64,000 nt of DNA from Streptomyces fuscichromogenes (GCF_014645815.1 NZ_BMML01000001.1:186001-250000), one strand, 5' to 3'; positions 42,681 to 51,664 are shown, numbered from the stretch's first letter. Notes: generated by a model not told the origin, from the sequence alone. Numbers and translations: made by a program.

Positions 42681-42767
42681 GCTTACATCGCTGTTACGTT
42701 CCCTGACGCCCGGCCACGGCAACGGCGCGTCGGCAGCACAACGGGCTTTCACCCTCAAGGAGAACTC

Positions 42768-44042
42768 ATGCGGCGTGGCATAGCGGCCTCCGCGCTGGTG
42801 GCGTCCCTCGCCCTCACGGCGACGGCGTGCGGCGGGAGCGGCAGCGACAGCAAGTCGGACGGCCCGGTCACCATCACGTGGTGGGACACCTCCAACGCCA
42901 CCAATGAGGCACCGACGTACCAGGCCTTGATCAAGGAGTTCGAGGCCGCGAACAAGGACATCAAGGTCAAGTACGTCAACGTCCAGTTCGACCAGGCACA
43001 GAACAAGTTCGACACGGCCGCCCAGTCCGGCAAGGGCGCCCCCGACGTGCTGCGCTCCGAGGTCGGCTGGACCCCCGCCTTCGCCAAGGCCGGCTACTTC
43101 GTGCCGCTGGACGGCACCGCCGCCCTCGCCGACAAGGACAAGTTCCAGTCCAGCCTGATCACCCAGGCCCAGTACGAGGGCAAGACCTACGGCGTCCCGC
43201 TGGTCACCGACACCCTGGCCCTCGTATACAACAAGGCCCTGCTGAAGAAGGCCGGCATCACCGCGGCCCCCACCAGCTGGGACCAGGTCAAGGCCGACGC
43301 CGCCAAGATCCAGGACAAGACGAAGACCACCGGCTACTGGGGTCCCGAGGCCGCGTACTACACCCAGCCCTTCCTCTACGGCGAGGGCACCGACATGGTC
43401 GACGCCTCCGCCAAGAAGATCACCATCACCTCGGCGGCGGCCGAGAAGGGCTACCAGACCTGGCTGGACCTCTACTCCGGCAAGGGGCTGCACAAGGCCG
43501 ACGTCACCGCCGACGCCTACGCCCACCGCCAGGACGCCTTCGTCAACGGCAAGGTCGCCATGACCATCGAGGGCCCCTGGGAGATCACCAACTTCTACAA
43601 GGGCTCCGCGTTCAGCGACAAGTCCAACCTCGGCATCGCCACCGTCCCGGCCGGCTCCACCGGCAAGGCGGGCGCCCCGACCGGCGGCCACAACCTCTCG
43701 ATCTACGCCGGCATCGACAAGGCCCACCAGGCCGCCTCCGAGAAGTTCGTCGCCTTCATGACCTCCGCGAAGTCCCAGACGGAGATCGCCCTGAAGAACT
43801 CCACCCTGCCGACCCGCTCCGACGCCTACACCGCCGAGGTCAAGGCAGACCCGGGCATCGCCGGCTACCAGGCCGTCCTCTCCTCCGCCCAGCCGCGCCC
43901 GGCGCTCGCCGAGTACTCCTCCCTGTGGGGTCCGGTCGGCACCGAGCTCACCAAGATCGCCGGTGGCAAGGAGTCCCTGGACAAGGGCCTGAGCACCGCC
44001 GAACTCGGGATCGAGAAGCTCGTCCCCGACTTCAGCAAGTAA
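42768..44042 (+). CDS. malE: Maltose/maltodextrin-binding lipoprotein
   Basis: A 424-residue extracellular solute-binding protein. The lipoprotein signal ends in the lipobox LTATAC with Cys about 21. The mature protein has the family-1 sugar-binding fold: TITWWDTSNATNEAPTYQALIKEFEAAN, GKGAPDVLRSEVGWTPAFAKAGYFVPLD, GPWEITNFY. It captures maltose and maltodextrins for MalFG. ATG 42768 has AAGGAG. It heads the malEFG operon; an intergenic hairpin separates it from malF, as is common where the binding protein is made in excess. The ATPase (probably MsiK) is encoded elsewhere. Confidence 0.95.
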   Translation: MRRGIAASALVASLALTATACGGSGSDSKSDGPVTITWWDTSNATNEAPTYQALIKEFEAANKDIKVKYVNVQFDQAQNKFDTAAQSGKGAPDVLRSEVGWTPAFAKAGYFVPLDGTAALADKDKFQSSLITQAQYEGKTYGVPLVTDTLALVYNKALLKKAGITAAPTSWDQVKADAAKIQDKTKTTGYWGPEAAYYTQPFLYGEGTDMVDASAKKITITSAAAEKGYQTWLDLYSGKGLHKADVTADAYAHRQDAFVNGKVAMTIEGPWEITNFYKGSAFSDKSNLGIATVPAGSTGKAGAPTGGHNLSIYAGIDKAHQAASEKFVAFMTSAKSQTEIALKNSTLPTRSDAYTAEVKADPGIAGYQAVLSSAQPRPALAEYSSLWGPVGTELTKIAGGKESLDKGLSTAELGIEKLVPDFSK

Positions 44043-44051
44043 GCCCCCGGC

Positions 44052-44092
44052 GGCCGCCGGAGCGCCCTGTTCAGGGGAGCGCTCCGGCGGCC
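44052..44092 (+). promoter_or_regulatory. malE-malF intercistronic hairpin
   Basis: A 14-bp stem (GGCCGCCGGAGCGC with GCGCTCCGGCGGCC) around a 13-nt loop. It lies just past the malE stop and should raise malE mRNA over malFG mRNA by partial termination or 3'-end protection. Confidence 0.65.
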
Positions 44093-44141
44093 ACCGGCCT
44101 GTGTCCAGCCCGATCCCGGCAAACCCAGAAGGTGTCGAACC

Positions 44142-45146
44142 ATGACAGTCGCCATCGACCGCGCCACCGGCAGACGCCACGGTGACCGCGCGCCCCGCCC
44201 CGGGCTGGGCCGGCGGATCCGCAACGGCTACCGGAAGTACTGGTACGCCTACGCGATGATCGCCCCCGTGGCCGTCGTCCTCGGGGCGCTCGTCATCTAC
44301 CCGTTGGTGTACGGCTTCTACCTGACGCTGACGGACGCCAACAGCCTCAACACCGCCCGCACCATCGGCGTCAACCACATCGACGCCACCTACAAGTTCA
44401 TCGGCCTGGACAACTACAAGGACATCCTGTTCGGCCCGACGTCCTACGACCGCTTCTGGTCCCACTTCCTCTGGACGATCGTCTGGACCGCGCTCTGCGT
44501 CACCCTGCACTACACGATCGGCCTCGGCCTCGCCCTGCTGCTCAACGAGAAGTTCCGCGGCCGCACCTTCTACCGCATGGTCCTGGTGCTGCCCTGGGCG
44601 GTCCCGACCTTCGTCACCGTCTTCGGCTGGCGGTTCATGCTCGCCGACGGCGGCATCATCAACGCGACCCTGCACTTCCTCCATCTGCCGCAACCCGACT
44701 GGCTGGAGGACACGTTCTGGCAGCGGGCCGCCGCGATCCTCGTCAACACCTGGTGCGGTGTGCCGTTCATGATGCTCTCGCTGCTCGGCGGCCTCCAGGC
44801 CATCGACGGCACGCTGTACGAGGCCGCCGAGATGGACGGCGCGAGCGCCTGGCAGCGCTTCCGGTACGTCACCCTGCCGGGGCTGAGGTCCGTCAGCTCC
44901 ACCGTCGTGCTCCTCGGCATCATCTGGACGTTCAACCAGTTCGCCGTCATCTTCCTGCTGTTCGGCAACACCGCCCCCGACGCGCAGATCCTGGTCACCT
45001 GGGCCTACTACCTCGGCTTCGGACAGCAGCCGCGCGACTTCGCCCAGTCCGCCGCCTACGGCATGCTGCTGCTGGCGATCCTGATCGTCTTCACCTCCTT
45101 CTACCGCCGCTGGCTCAACCGCAACGACCAGCAGCTCGCGATCTGA
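44142..45146 (+). CDS. malF: Maltose ABC transporter permease MalF
   Basis: A 334-residue permease with six membrane helices. The EAA loop that docks to the ATPase is LYEAAEMDGASAWQRFRYVTLPGL. An Arg-rich cytoplasmic lead precedes TM1. It pairs with MalG to make the maltodextrin channel. It starts 99 bp after malE across the hairpin; malG follows 13 bp later. Confidence 0.94.
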   Translation: MTVAIDRATGRRHGDRAPRPGLGRRIRNGYRKYWYAYAMIAPVAVVLGALVIYPLVYGFYLTLTDANSLNTARTIGVNHIDATYKFIGLDNYKDILFGPTSYDRFWSHFLWTIVWTALCVTLHYTIGLGLALLLNEKFRGRTFYRMVLVLPWAVPTFVTVFGWRFMLADGGIINATLHFLHLPQPDWLEDTFWQRAAAILVNTWCGVPFMMLSLLGGLQAIDGTLYEAAEMDGASAWQRFRYVTLPGLRSVSSTVVLLGIIWTFNQFAVIFLLFGNTAPDAQILVTWAYYLGFGQQPRDFAQSAAYGMLLLAILIVFTSFYRRWLNRNDQQLAI

Positions 45147-45159
45147 GGACGGAGTTCCC

Positions 45160-46068
45160 ATGAGTACGACCACTGCCCAGACCTCCGTCCAGGTCGCCGA
45201 GGAGGCCCCCGTGACGACCACCCGCCGAGTCCCCCGCAGGGGCGAGCGCGGCCCGCTCGGCAGCGCCGTCATCCACGGTGTCCTCGGCATCGCGAGCGTG
45301 ATCGCGTTCTTCCCGGTCGGCTGGCTGATCTTCCTCTCCCTCGGCCCGGACAAGGACGACTACCTGCACCCGAGCGGCATCTGGCACAAGATGACGCTGG
45401 ACAACTACTCCTTCGTCCTGCGGCACACCGGTTTCTGGAACTGGTTCGAGACGACGATGATCGTCGTCGGCGGTACCACCGTCATCGGCCTGATCCTCGC
45501 CTCCACCACCGGCTACGCGGTCTCCCGGATGCGCTTCCCCGGCTACCGGAAGTTCATGTGGCTGCTGCTGCTCACCCAGATGTTCCCGATCGCCGTGCTG
45601 ATCGTGCCGATGTACCAGATCCTGTCGCGGCTCGGCCTCATCGACAGCTACCTCGGTCTGATCCTCGTGTACTGCACGACGGTGGTGCCGTACACGGGCT
45701 GGCTGCTCAAGGGGTACTTCGACACGATCCCCTTCGAGATCGACGAGGCCGGCCGCGTCGACGGGCTCTCGCCCTTCGGCACCTTCGCCCGGCTGATCCT
45801 GCCGCTCGCCAAGCCCGGCCTCGCGGTCGCCGCGTTCTACAACTTCCTCACCGCCTTCGGCGAGGTCGCCTTCGCCTCCACGTTCATGCTCAGCGACGAC
45901 AAGTACACGTTCGCCGTGGGCCTGCAGAGCTTCATCAGTGAGCACGACGCACAGCGCAACCTGATGACCGCGACGGCGGTGCTGATCGCGATACCGGTGG
46001 CCGTGTTCTTCTACCTCGTGCAGAAGAACCTGGTGACCGGCCTCACCGCCGGCGGTACCAAGGGCTGA
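45160..46068 (+). CDS. malG: Maltose ABC transporter permease MalG
   Basis: A 302-residue permease with six helices and the EAA loop EIDEAGRVDGLSPFGTFARLILPLAKPG. The N-terminal 35 residues are hydrophilic. Start ATG 45160 with GGACGGAG upstream, 13 bp after malF. Third gene of the operon. Confidence 0.94.
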   Translation: MSTTTAQTSVQVAEEAPVTTTRRVPRRGERGPLGSAVIHGVLGIASVIAFFPVGWLIFLSLGPDKDDYLHPSGIWHKMTLDNYSFVLRHTGFWNWFETTMIVVGGTTVIGLILASTTGYAVSRMRFPGYRKFMWLLLLTQMFPIAVLIVPMYQILSRLGLIDSYLGLILVYCTTVVPYTGWLLKGYFDTIPFEIDEAGRVDGLSPFGTFARLILPLAKPGLAVAAFYNFLTAFGEVAFASTFMLSDDKYTFAVGLQSFISEHDAQRNLMTATAVLIAIPVAVFFYLVQKNLVTGLTAGGTKG

Positions 46069-46079
46069 CGCCGGTTTAG

Positions 46080-46165
46080 AAGCGCCCCGCAAGGGGCGCG
46101 GGACTGTATCCGATGTGCGGCTCCGCCGCGTGGGCGCGACCAGCCCCGACGGCGCCGCACCCGAA
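46080..46165. repeat. Degenerate copy of the dispersed intergenic repeat
   Basis: AGCGCCCCGCAAGGGGCGCGGGAC, then GGGCGCGACCAGCCCC further on. It follows malG. A small hairpin (GCCCCGCAAGGGGC) could act as terminator. Confidence 0.55.
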
Positions 46166-46292
46166 ACCCGAGGCGGCCGCGATGTCCTCCCCCAGAGGGG
46201 GGACCCCCAGACCCCGCTGACACCGCGGCCGTCTCGTCATCACCGTTCTACGCACACTTGATCCCATGACCCCCTTACGCACCAAGGACGCC

Positions 46293-47954
46293 ATGAGCCA
46301 GCAGCACTCCGCCATCGCCCCGGCACCGAACTCCGCCAAAGCCAAGCGCAGCGACTGGTGGCGGGACGCGGTGATCTACCAGGTCTATCCGCGCAGCTTC
46401 GCCGACAGCAACGGCGACGGGATGGGTGATCTGGAGGGCGTGCGGGCCAGACTCCCGTACCTGCGTGACCTCGGTGCCGACGCCGTCTGGCTCAGCCCGT
46501 TCTACGCCTCCCCGCAGGCCGACGCCGGCTACGACGTCGCCGACTACCGGGCCGTGGACCCCATGTTCGGCAACCTGCTGGACGCGGACGCGCTGATCCG
46601 GGACGCGCACGGGCTGGGGCTCAGGATCATCGTCGACCTGGTCCCCAACCACTCCTCCGACCAGCACGAGTGGTTCAGGCGGGCGCTGGCCGAGGGGCCG
46701 GGCTCGCCCTCGCGCGACCGCTACCACTTCCGTCCGGGCAAGGGCGAGAACGGCGAACTGCCACCCAACGACTGGGAGTCCATCTTCGGCGGGCCGGCCT
46801 GGACCCGGGTGGCCGACGGCGAGTGGTACCTGCACCTCTTCGCCCCCGAGCAGCCCGACTTCAACTGGGAACACCCCGCCGTCGGCGACGAGTTCCGCTC
46901 CATCCTGCGGTTCTGGCTGGACATGGGCGTGGACGGCTTCCGCATCGACGTCGCCCACGGTCTGGTGAAGGCGGCGGGGCTGCCGGACCTGGGCGGCGCC
47001 GACCAGCTCAAGCTGCTGGGCAACGATGTCATGCCGTTCTTCGACCAGGACGGCGTCCACGACGTCTACCGGCAGTGGCGGCATGTCCTCGACGAGTACG
47101 CCGGCGAACGCATCTTCGTCGCGGAGGCGTGGACCCCGACCGTCGAGCGCACCGCCAACTACGTCCGCCCGGACGAGCTCCACCAGGCCTTCAACTTCCA
47201 GTACCTGAGCACGGAGTGGGATGCCACCGAGCTGCGCGAGGTCATCGACCGCACCCTGGAGGCCATGCGCCCGGTCGGCGCCCCCGCCACCTGGGTGCTG
47301 TCCAACCACGACGTCACCCGGCACGCCACCCGCTTCGCCAACCCGCCCGGACTCGGGACCCAGATCCGCACGGCCGGCGACCGGGAGCTGGGTCTGCGCA
47401 GGGCGCGGGCGGCCACCCTCCTCATGCTCGCCCTGCCCGGCTCGGCGTACCTCTACCAGGGCGAGGAACTGGGCCTCCCGGACGTCGTGGACCTGCCCGA
47501 CGAGGTCCGCCAGGACCCCGCGTACTTCCGCGGCGCCGGCCAGGACGGCTTCCGCGACGGCTGCCGGGTGCCGATCCCGTGGACGCGGGAGGGCTCGTCG
47601 TACGGCTTCGGGTCCGGGGGCAGCTGGCTGCCGCAGCCCGCGAACTGGGGCGAGCTGAGCGTGGAGGCGCAGACCGGGGCTGCCGGTTCGACGCTGGAGC
47701 TGTACCGCAGCGCGCTGGCCGTCCGCCGTGCCCAGCCCGACCTGGGCGCGGGCGACGCGGTGGAGTGGCTGCGCGCGCCCGAGGGTGTACTCGCCTTCCG
47801 GCGCGGGGAGTTCGTCTGCGTCGCGAACACGGGCCGGGAGTCCGTGACCACCCGGGCGTACGGCAGGGTGCTGCTCGCCAGCGGTGAACTGACGGAGGCG
47901 GACGGCGAGGCGAAGGTGCCGGCCGACACGACCGTGTGGTGGACCACCGCCTGA
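46293..47954 (+). CDS. aglA: GH13 alpha-glucosidase (oligo-1,6/alpha-1,4-glucosidase)
   Basis: A 553-residue cytoplasmic GH13 enzyme. The four conserved regions are present: DLVPNHSS, DGFRIDVAHG (nucleophile Asp), FVAEAW (acid Glu) and SNHDVTRH (Asp). No signal peptide, so it works on imported maltodextrins from MalEFG, releasing glucose. ATG 46293 is chosen: AAGGA lies 5-6 nt upstream, while ATG 46266 has no ribosome site. It lies 224 bp after malG with a copy of the dispersed repeat between. A 12-bp-stem terminator follows. Confidence 0.92.
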   Translation: MSQQHSAIAPAPNSAKAKRSDWWRDAVIYQVYPRSFADSNGDGMGDLEGVRARLPYLRDLGADAVWLSPFYASPQADAGYDVADYRAVDPMFGNLLDADALIRDAHGLGLRIIVDLVPNHSSDQHEWFRRALAEGPGSPSRDRYHFRPGKGENGELPPNDWESIFGGPAWTRVADGEWYLHLFAPEQPDFNWEHPAVGDEFRSILRFWLDMGVDGFRIDVAHGLVKAAGLPDLGGADQLKLLGNDVMPFFDQDGVHDVYRQWRHVLDEYAGERIFVAEAWTPTVERTANYVRPDELHQAFNFQYLSTEWDATELREVIDRTLEAMRPVGAPATWVLSNHDVTRHATRFANPPGLGTQIRTAGDRELGLRRARAATLLMLALPGSAYLYQGEELGLPDVVDLPDEVRQDPAYFRGAGQDGFRDGCRVPIPWTREGSSYGFGSGGSWLPQPANWGELSVEAQTGAAGSTLELYRSALAVRRAQPDLGAGDAVEWLRAPEGVLAFRRGEFVCVANTGRESVTTRAYGRVLLASGELTEADGEAKVPADTTVWWTTA

Positions 47955-47984
47955 CCGGCACCTGACGGGGCGTCACTCGGTAAC

Positions 47985-48004
47985 TTCTTGCAGCAACTTC
48001 GCAG
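47985..48004. promoter_or_regulatory. Candidate MalR-type operator
   Basis: TTCTTGCAGCAACTTCGCAG, with CTTGCAG and GCAACTTCGCAG sub-repeats, similar to the malE-side site. It overlaps the left edge of the following terminator. Confidence 0.45.
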
Positions 48005-48035
48005 GGCCCGCTACCCAACCGGGTAGCGGGCCTTT
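48005..48035 (+). terminator. Terminator of the alpha-glucosidase gene
   Basis: A 12-bp perfect stem GGCCCGCTACCC / GGGTAGCGGGCC with loop AACC and a TTT tail. Confidence 0.9.
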
Positions 48036-48050
48036 AACATCTGCCCAACC

Positions 48051-48088
48051 GCAAGGTTTCAGCAACATTTCTGCAAGAGCTTCGGCAG
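48051..48088. promoter_or_regulatory. Candidate MalR-type operator of the lost amylase gene
   Basis: GCAAGG, CAGCAAC and CTGCAAGAGCTTCGGCAG elements in close array, 30-65 bp before the amylase remnant. It appears preserved although the gene is dead. Confidence 0.45.
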
Positions 48089-48115
48089 AGCCTTCAACGA
48101 CGAAGGAACCCCCAC

Positions 48116-48644
48116 AGGGCACGTAAGACCCTCTCCGCCGCACCGGCCCTGGCCGCCTGTAGCGTTGTCATGGCCCCGACCGTGGCGGATGCCTCCCCGC
48201 CCGGCATCAAGGACGTCACCGCCGTCCTCTTCGATTGACATCCTCCCCTTCTTGAAAGACTCAAAAGAAGGGGATCCCAACCCGGGTGGGTTGAGGTTCA
48301 CGGGCGTTCGAACGGCCGGTGGCCGCTGTCACCCCTCCGGCATGACACGGAAACCCTCGTGCACGGCGCATCGCCCTGACGGCGATGCGCCTACCCCTGT
48401 CCTGCTCCGCAGGCGCCCGCATTCGCCCCCGGCCCGAAGGCCGGGGCACCCTGCGAGGAAACGAGGTGGCGATCAACCACGAGGGCAGTGAGCTGACCCG
48501 GACCTGCCAGACGTCGCTGCCGACGGGCACGTACTGCAACGTGCAGCCCAACACGACGTGACGGTGAACGCCGACGGGCAGTTCACCGCCACCCTCGGCA
48601 GCAACACCGCCCTGGCGATCTACACGGGGAAGGTGACCTGCTGA
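48116..48644 (+). pseudogene. Wrecked secreted alpha-amylase gene
   Basis: The N-terminal 39 codons (signal peptide plus mature SPPGIKDVTAVLF, the classic Streptomyces alpha-amylase start) end at 48234, where a foreign segment begins and gives a stop. The C-terminal codons resume near 48466 (VAINHEGSELTRTCQTSLP, GTYCNVQPN) and end at the TGA at 48642. The whole catalytic core, over 1 kb, is gone. In addition the start codon is AGG (48116-48118) after a good AAGGA site, and one base is missing near 48556, shifting the frame of the last 28 codons (TVNADGQFTATLGSN). No product is possible. Confidence 0.85.
48235..48463. mobile_element. Non-autonomous IS200/IS605-like remnant inside the amylase gene
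   Basis: About 229 bp without coding capacity. Left end TTGACATCCTCCCC followed by an imperfect hairpin (CCCCTTCTT...AAGAAGGGG); right end has a hairpin (CCCCCGGCC, CGAA, GGCCGGGG) and CTGCGAGGAAAC. Terminal hairpins without inverted terminal repeats or target duplication are the mark of the IS200/IS605 group, and TTGACATCCTCCCC-type ends are common beside its elements in actinobacteria. Confidence 0.6.
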
Positions 48645-48656
48645 TCGCGACGGCGG

Positions 48657-49268
48657 TCAGGGAGTGACGTTGATGTGCCTGGCCAGCGCGGTGACGGAGA
48701 GGTCGGCGTGGTCGACCCACTGGGGGAACGCCAGCGTCTTGTGCCGGGTGGAGGCGGGCGGGGTGATCTCCAGGTAGGAGGCGTGCACCGCGCCCGAGGT
48801 GCCGGTGTTGGCGTGGGTCCAGGCGACGACGGCCTCGGCGCTCTGGCCGTCCTTGAGGACGAGGGTCTTCTTGCCCGGGTCCTTGGCGTACCAGGTGTTG
48901 CCCCAGTGCGTGTGGGTCGTGATCGCCCTGTGCCTGGAGTTCTCCAGCCCCAGGCCCGGGTAGCCGCGCAGCGCACAGGTCCTGCCGCTGAGGTTGCGCA
49001 GGGTGATGACGACCCCCTGGTGGTTCATCCCGCCGGCGAGCTGCCGGCCGAAGGTGGCCTTGAGCGCGGCGGCGGAGCAGGTCGGGGTGGCCTTGGCGGC
49101 GGCCGGGGTCGCGGCGTCGGCGGTGCCCGCCCAGACGAGGCCCAGGACGGCGAGGGCGGCCACGCCTCCGGCGAGCTTGGCGCGGCTGACCCCACGGCGG
49201 GCGCGGTGCCGTCCGACGGCACCCGGGTCGGAGGTGTCGGCGGGGCGGGTGTTCAGATCTTCGTTCAC
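48657..49268 (-). CDS. DUF4232 secreted protein
   Basis: A 203-residue protein with a cytoplasmic charged lead, a hydrophobic segment (about residues 29-50) acting as signal or anchor, and a DUF4232 domain: NHQGVVITLRNLSGRTCALRGYPGLGLE, then YLEITPP. Two cysteines (TCSAA, TCALRG) probably form the family's disulfide. Function unknown. GTG 49268 has GGAGAA 9 nt upstream. Its stop is 13 bp from the end of the dead amylase gene, on the other strand. Confidence 0.82.
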   Translation of the reverse strand: MNEDLNTRPADTSDPGAVGRHRARRGVSRAKLAGGVAALAVLGLVWAGTADAATPAAAKATPTCSAAALKATFGRQLAGGMNHQGVVITLRNLSGRTCALRGYPGLGLENSRHRAITTHTHWGNTWYAKDPGKKTLVLKDGQSAEAVVAWTHANTGTSGAVHASYLEITPPASTRHKTLAFPQWVDHADLSVTALARHINVTP

Positions 49269-49402
49269 GGCGACGGTTCTCCACTCGTGTCCTGCGGCAC
49301 GGGGCGCGGTGTGCGCCCCGTGCCGTCCTCTGGTGCTCTACACGAGGTTCGATGCACGATCTCGCGTATTTGTTCGCGCCGGGCCGAGGAACCTTTCCGG
49401 AC

Positions 49403-51475
49403 CTACTTCCAGGTGTCGCTCGTCGTGTAGCCGGAGGAGGTACCGGTCGTGTACGAGCGGTTGGTGCCCGACTCCCAGGTCACGGTGCCGGAGCTGTCTT
49501 TTTTGATGAACTTGTACGCGAATGTGGTGCTCTTCGGGACGATCACCAGCTTGCTCCACGTCGGGTAGGACTCCGACGACAGCGGGATCGCGTCGCTCGT
49601 GTTCCAGGAGCCGAGGGAGGCGATGGAGCCCACGACGTAGACGTTGGTGCCCCAGGTGGTCGTGGCGTACTCGTTGAAGGTCACGTCCGTGGCGTCGGCG
49701 TTCGCCACGTTCCACGAGTTGTTCAGGGAGACCGCCGACGTGGTGGTCGTGGCGGACCTGTTGGCGTTGGATTCCCAGGTCACGTTCCCGGACGAGTCCT
49801 TCTTGATGTACTTGAACGTGAAGGACGTGTTGATCGGCACGCTCACCGCGCCCGACCAGATCGGGTACCCGGTGGACGAGAGCTGGACCGCCTTGGAGGT
49901 GTCCCAGCCGCCCAGGGCGTCGATGGAGCCGACCACGTAGACGTTGGTGCCGCTCGTGGTGGACGCGTACTCGTTGAAGGTCGCGGTCACCGTGGAGGTG
50001 GAGCCACCGCCGCTGCCGCCGTCGTCGCAGCCGACCGTGCAGGTGTAGGAGGAGTTGTAGAAGGCGACGGCGTCCTTCGCGGGGATCGTGATGCTCGCGT
50101 TGCCGCCGGAGACGGTGACCGTGGAGGCACCGCCGTCGATGACATCGGAGTACGTGCCGTCGGCCATGCCCGTCGCGAAGGTGTAGGTGGCCGACGACGA
50201 GCCGTTGTTGACGGCGAAGAAGCCGGCGCCGCTGCGGCCGAAGCCGATCACGTTCGACGACATGGTCTGCCAGTTGGAGACGGCCGCGCTGCCGGCCGCG
50301 TTGTGCCAGGCCACCATGCCGACCACGGCGGTGTCGCGGTCCAGGCAGTTCCAGCCGCTGGAGCAGTTGGTGTCGGTGACGAAGCCCGCGGAGTTCGGCG
50401 GCGCCTGGTCGCTCTGGGTCCACTGCCAGCTGGAGTAGACGGTCGGCGTCGACCACTTGTAGGCGAGCTCGAAGAGGTTGGCGAGCTTGTAGCTGTCGCC
50501 GTCCTTGTAGCTCATGTGCAGGCCGTTGCGCTCGGTGTCGTGGTTGGTCACGAAGGACACCGAGTTGGCGGCGGGCAGGATGCCGCTGCTGTCCAGGGAG
50601 GACAGGTCCGAGACGTTGCCCTGGAAGGCCGACTTCATCTTGCTCGCGTAGGTGAAGTCCAGGACGTCGCCGGAGCCGTAGTAGTCACTGGGCTGCGGGG
50701 TGGAGCCCGGGTAGATCTCGTCGAAGACGTACGGCGCCGCGCCGGACGTCGTGGTGTTCAGCCTGGCGACGATGGCCGCCATGTCGGTGGCCGGGATGTG
50801 CTTGGCCGAGTCGACGCGGAAGCCGTCCACGCCCAGCGCGATCTGCTTGTTGAGGAAGGCCGCGAGCCCCGAACGGACGTTGTCCGCACCGGTCTTGAGG
50901 TCGGGCAGGCCGAGCAGCTCGCAGTTCTGGACCTGGGTGAGGTTCGAGTAGTCCTGGATGGTGAGGTCGGAGGTGGGGCAGTCGGCGGAGGTGTGGTAGT
51001 CGCTCGGGTCCCAGTCCGGGGTGTCGTACTTGCTGGTGAGGGTGGTGCCGTCGTAGCCGGTGCCGGTCTGGGCGGCGGTGTGGTTGATCACCGCGTCGGT
51101 GTAGACCTTCACGCCCGCGGTGTGGCAGGCGGTGATCATCGAGGCGAACTGCGCGGCCGTCCCGAAGCGGCTGTTCAGGGTGTACGAGTACGGCTGGTAG
51201 ACGTCCCACCAGTAGTAGCTGGACTGCTTGAGGGACTCGGACGGCGGGGCGACCTGCACCGCGCCGTACCCGGCCGGGCCGAGCACGTTCGTGCACTCGG
51301 ACGCGATCGAGTTCCAGTTCCATTCCCACAGGTTGGCGATGACATCGCCCTTGGCGGTGGTGTCCGCCTGTGCGGCGGTGGCCGGCAGGGCGATGACGCC
51401 GGTGAGCGCCAGGGCGCCCACTGCGATCGCGACGGCCGTGCGTCTGAAGACACCCGGGGGCCGGTGTCCGTTCAT
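49403..51475 (-). CDS. Secreted alpha-amylase with two CBM20 starch-binding domains
   Basis: A 690-residue secreted GH13 enzyme. Signal peptide: about residues 1-37 (RRTAVAIAVGALAL core, AQA-D end). Catalytic regions: TDAVINHTA, DGFRVDSAKH (nucleophile), VFDEIYPG (acid) and FVTNHDTERNG. The all-beta C domain ends at a double-cysteine segment (TCTVGC) and a Gly-rich linker, followed by two CBM20 modules: FNEYASTTSGTNVYVVGS... and FNEYATTTWGTNVYVVGS..., each with WESGxNRS-type binding residues. Cuts raw starch to maltodextrins. ATG 51475 has GGAG 6 nt upstream. Divergent from the pullulanase gene with shared control elements. Confidence 0.95.
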   Translation of the reverse strand: MNGHRPPGVFRRTAVAIAVGALALTGVIALPATAAQADTTAKGDVIANLWEWNWNSIASECTNVLGPAGYGAVQVAPPSESLKQSSYYWWDVYQPYSYTLNSRFGTAAQFASMITACHTAGVKVYTDAVINHTAAQTGTGYDGTTLTSKYDTPDWDPSDYHTSADCPTSDLTIQDYSNLTQVQNCELLGLPDLKTGADNVRSGLAAFLNKQIALGVDGFRVDSAKHIPATDMAAIVARLNTTTSGAAPYVFDEIYPGSTPQPSDYYGSGDVLDFTYASKMKSAFQGNVSDLSSLDSSGILPAANSVSFVTNHDTERNGLHMSYKDGDSYKLANLFELAYKWSTPTVYSSWQWTQSDQAPPNSAGFVTDTNCSSGWNCLDRDTAVVGMVAWHNAAGSAAVSNWQTMSSNVIGFGRSGAGFFAVNNGSSSATYTFATGMADGTYSDVIDGGASTVTVSGGNASITIPAKDAVAFYNSSYTCTVGCDDGGSGGGSTSTVTATFNEYASTTSGTNVYVVGSIDALGGWDTSKAVQLSSTGYPIWSGAVSVPINTSFTFKYIKKDSSGNVTWESNANRSATTTTSAVSLNNSWNVANADATDVTFNEYATTTWGTNVYVVGSIASLGSWNTSDAIPLSSESYPTWSKLVIVPKSTTFAYKFIKKDSSGTVTWESGTNRSYTTGTSSGYTTSDTWK

Positions 51476-51563
51476 GTGCGGCTCCGAAACAAGAGGGACA
51501 GGCTTCAACAACCCTGGAGCGTGGGCCAGTTGAGACATCGCGTCAATACGCCTCGTGAAAGTT

Positions 51564-51594
51564 CTTGCTGTGAGTTTCAAGCCTCTTGCTGTAA
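51564..51594. promoter_or_regulatory. Direct CTTGCTGT repeats between amylase and pullulanase
   Basis: CTTGCTGTGA at 51564 and CTTGCTGTAA at 51585, exactly 21 bp apart (two helical turns). They resemble the MalR-type elements upstream of malE and probably serve both divergent genes. Confidence 0.55.
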
Positions 51595-51664
51595 ACCTTT
51601 CGTTAGCGGTACGGTCGCGCCGGGTCGGACCCAAGAGAGCCGCTATCGCTAGGAGTTCACACCG

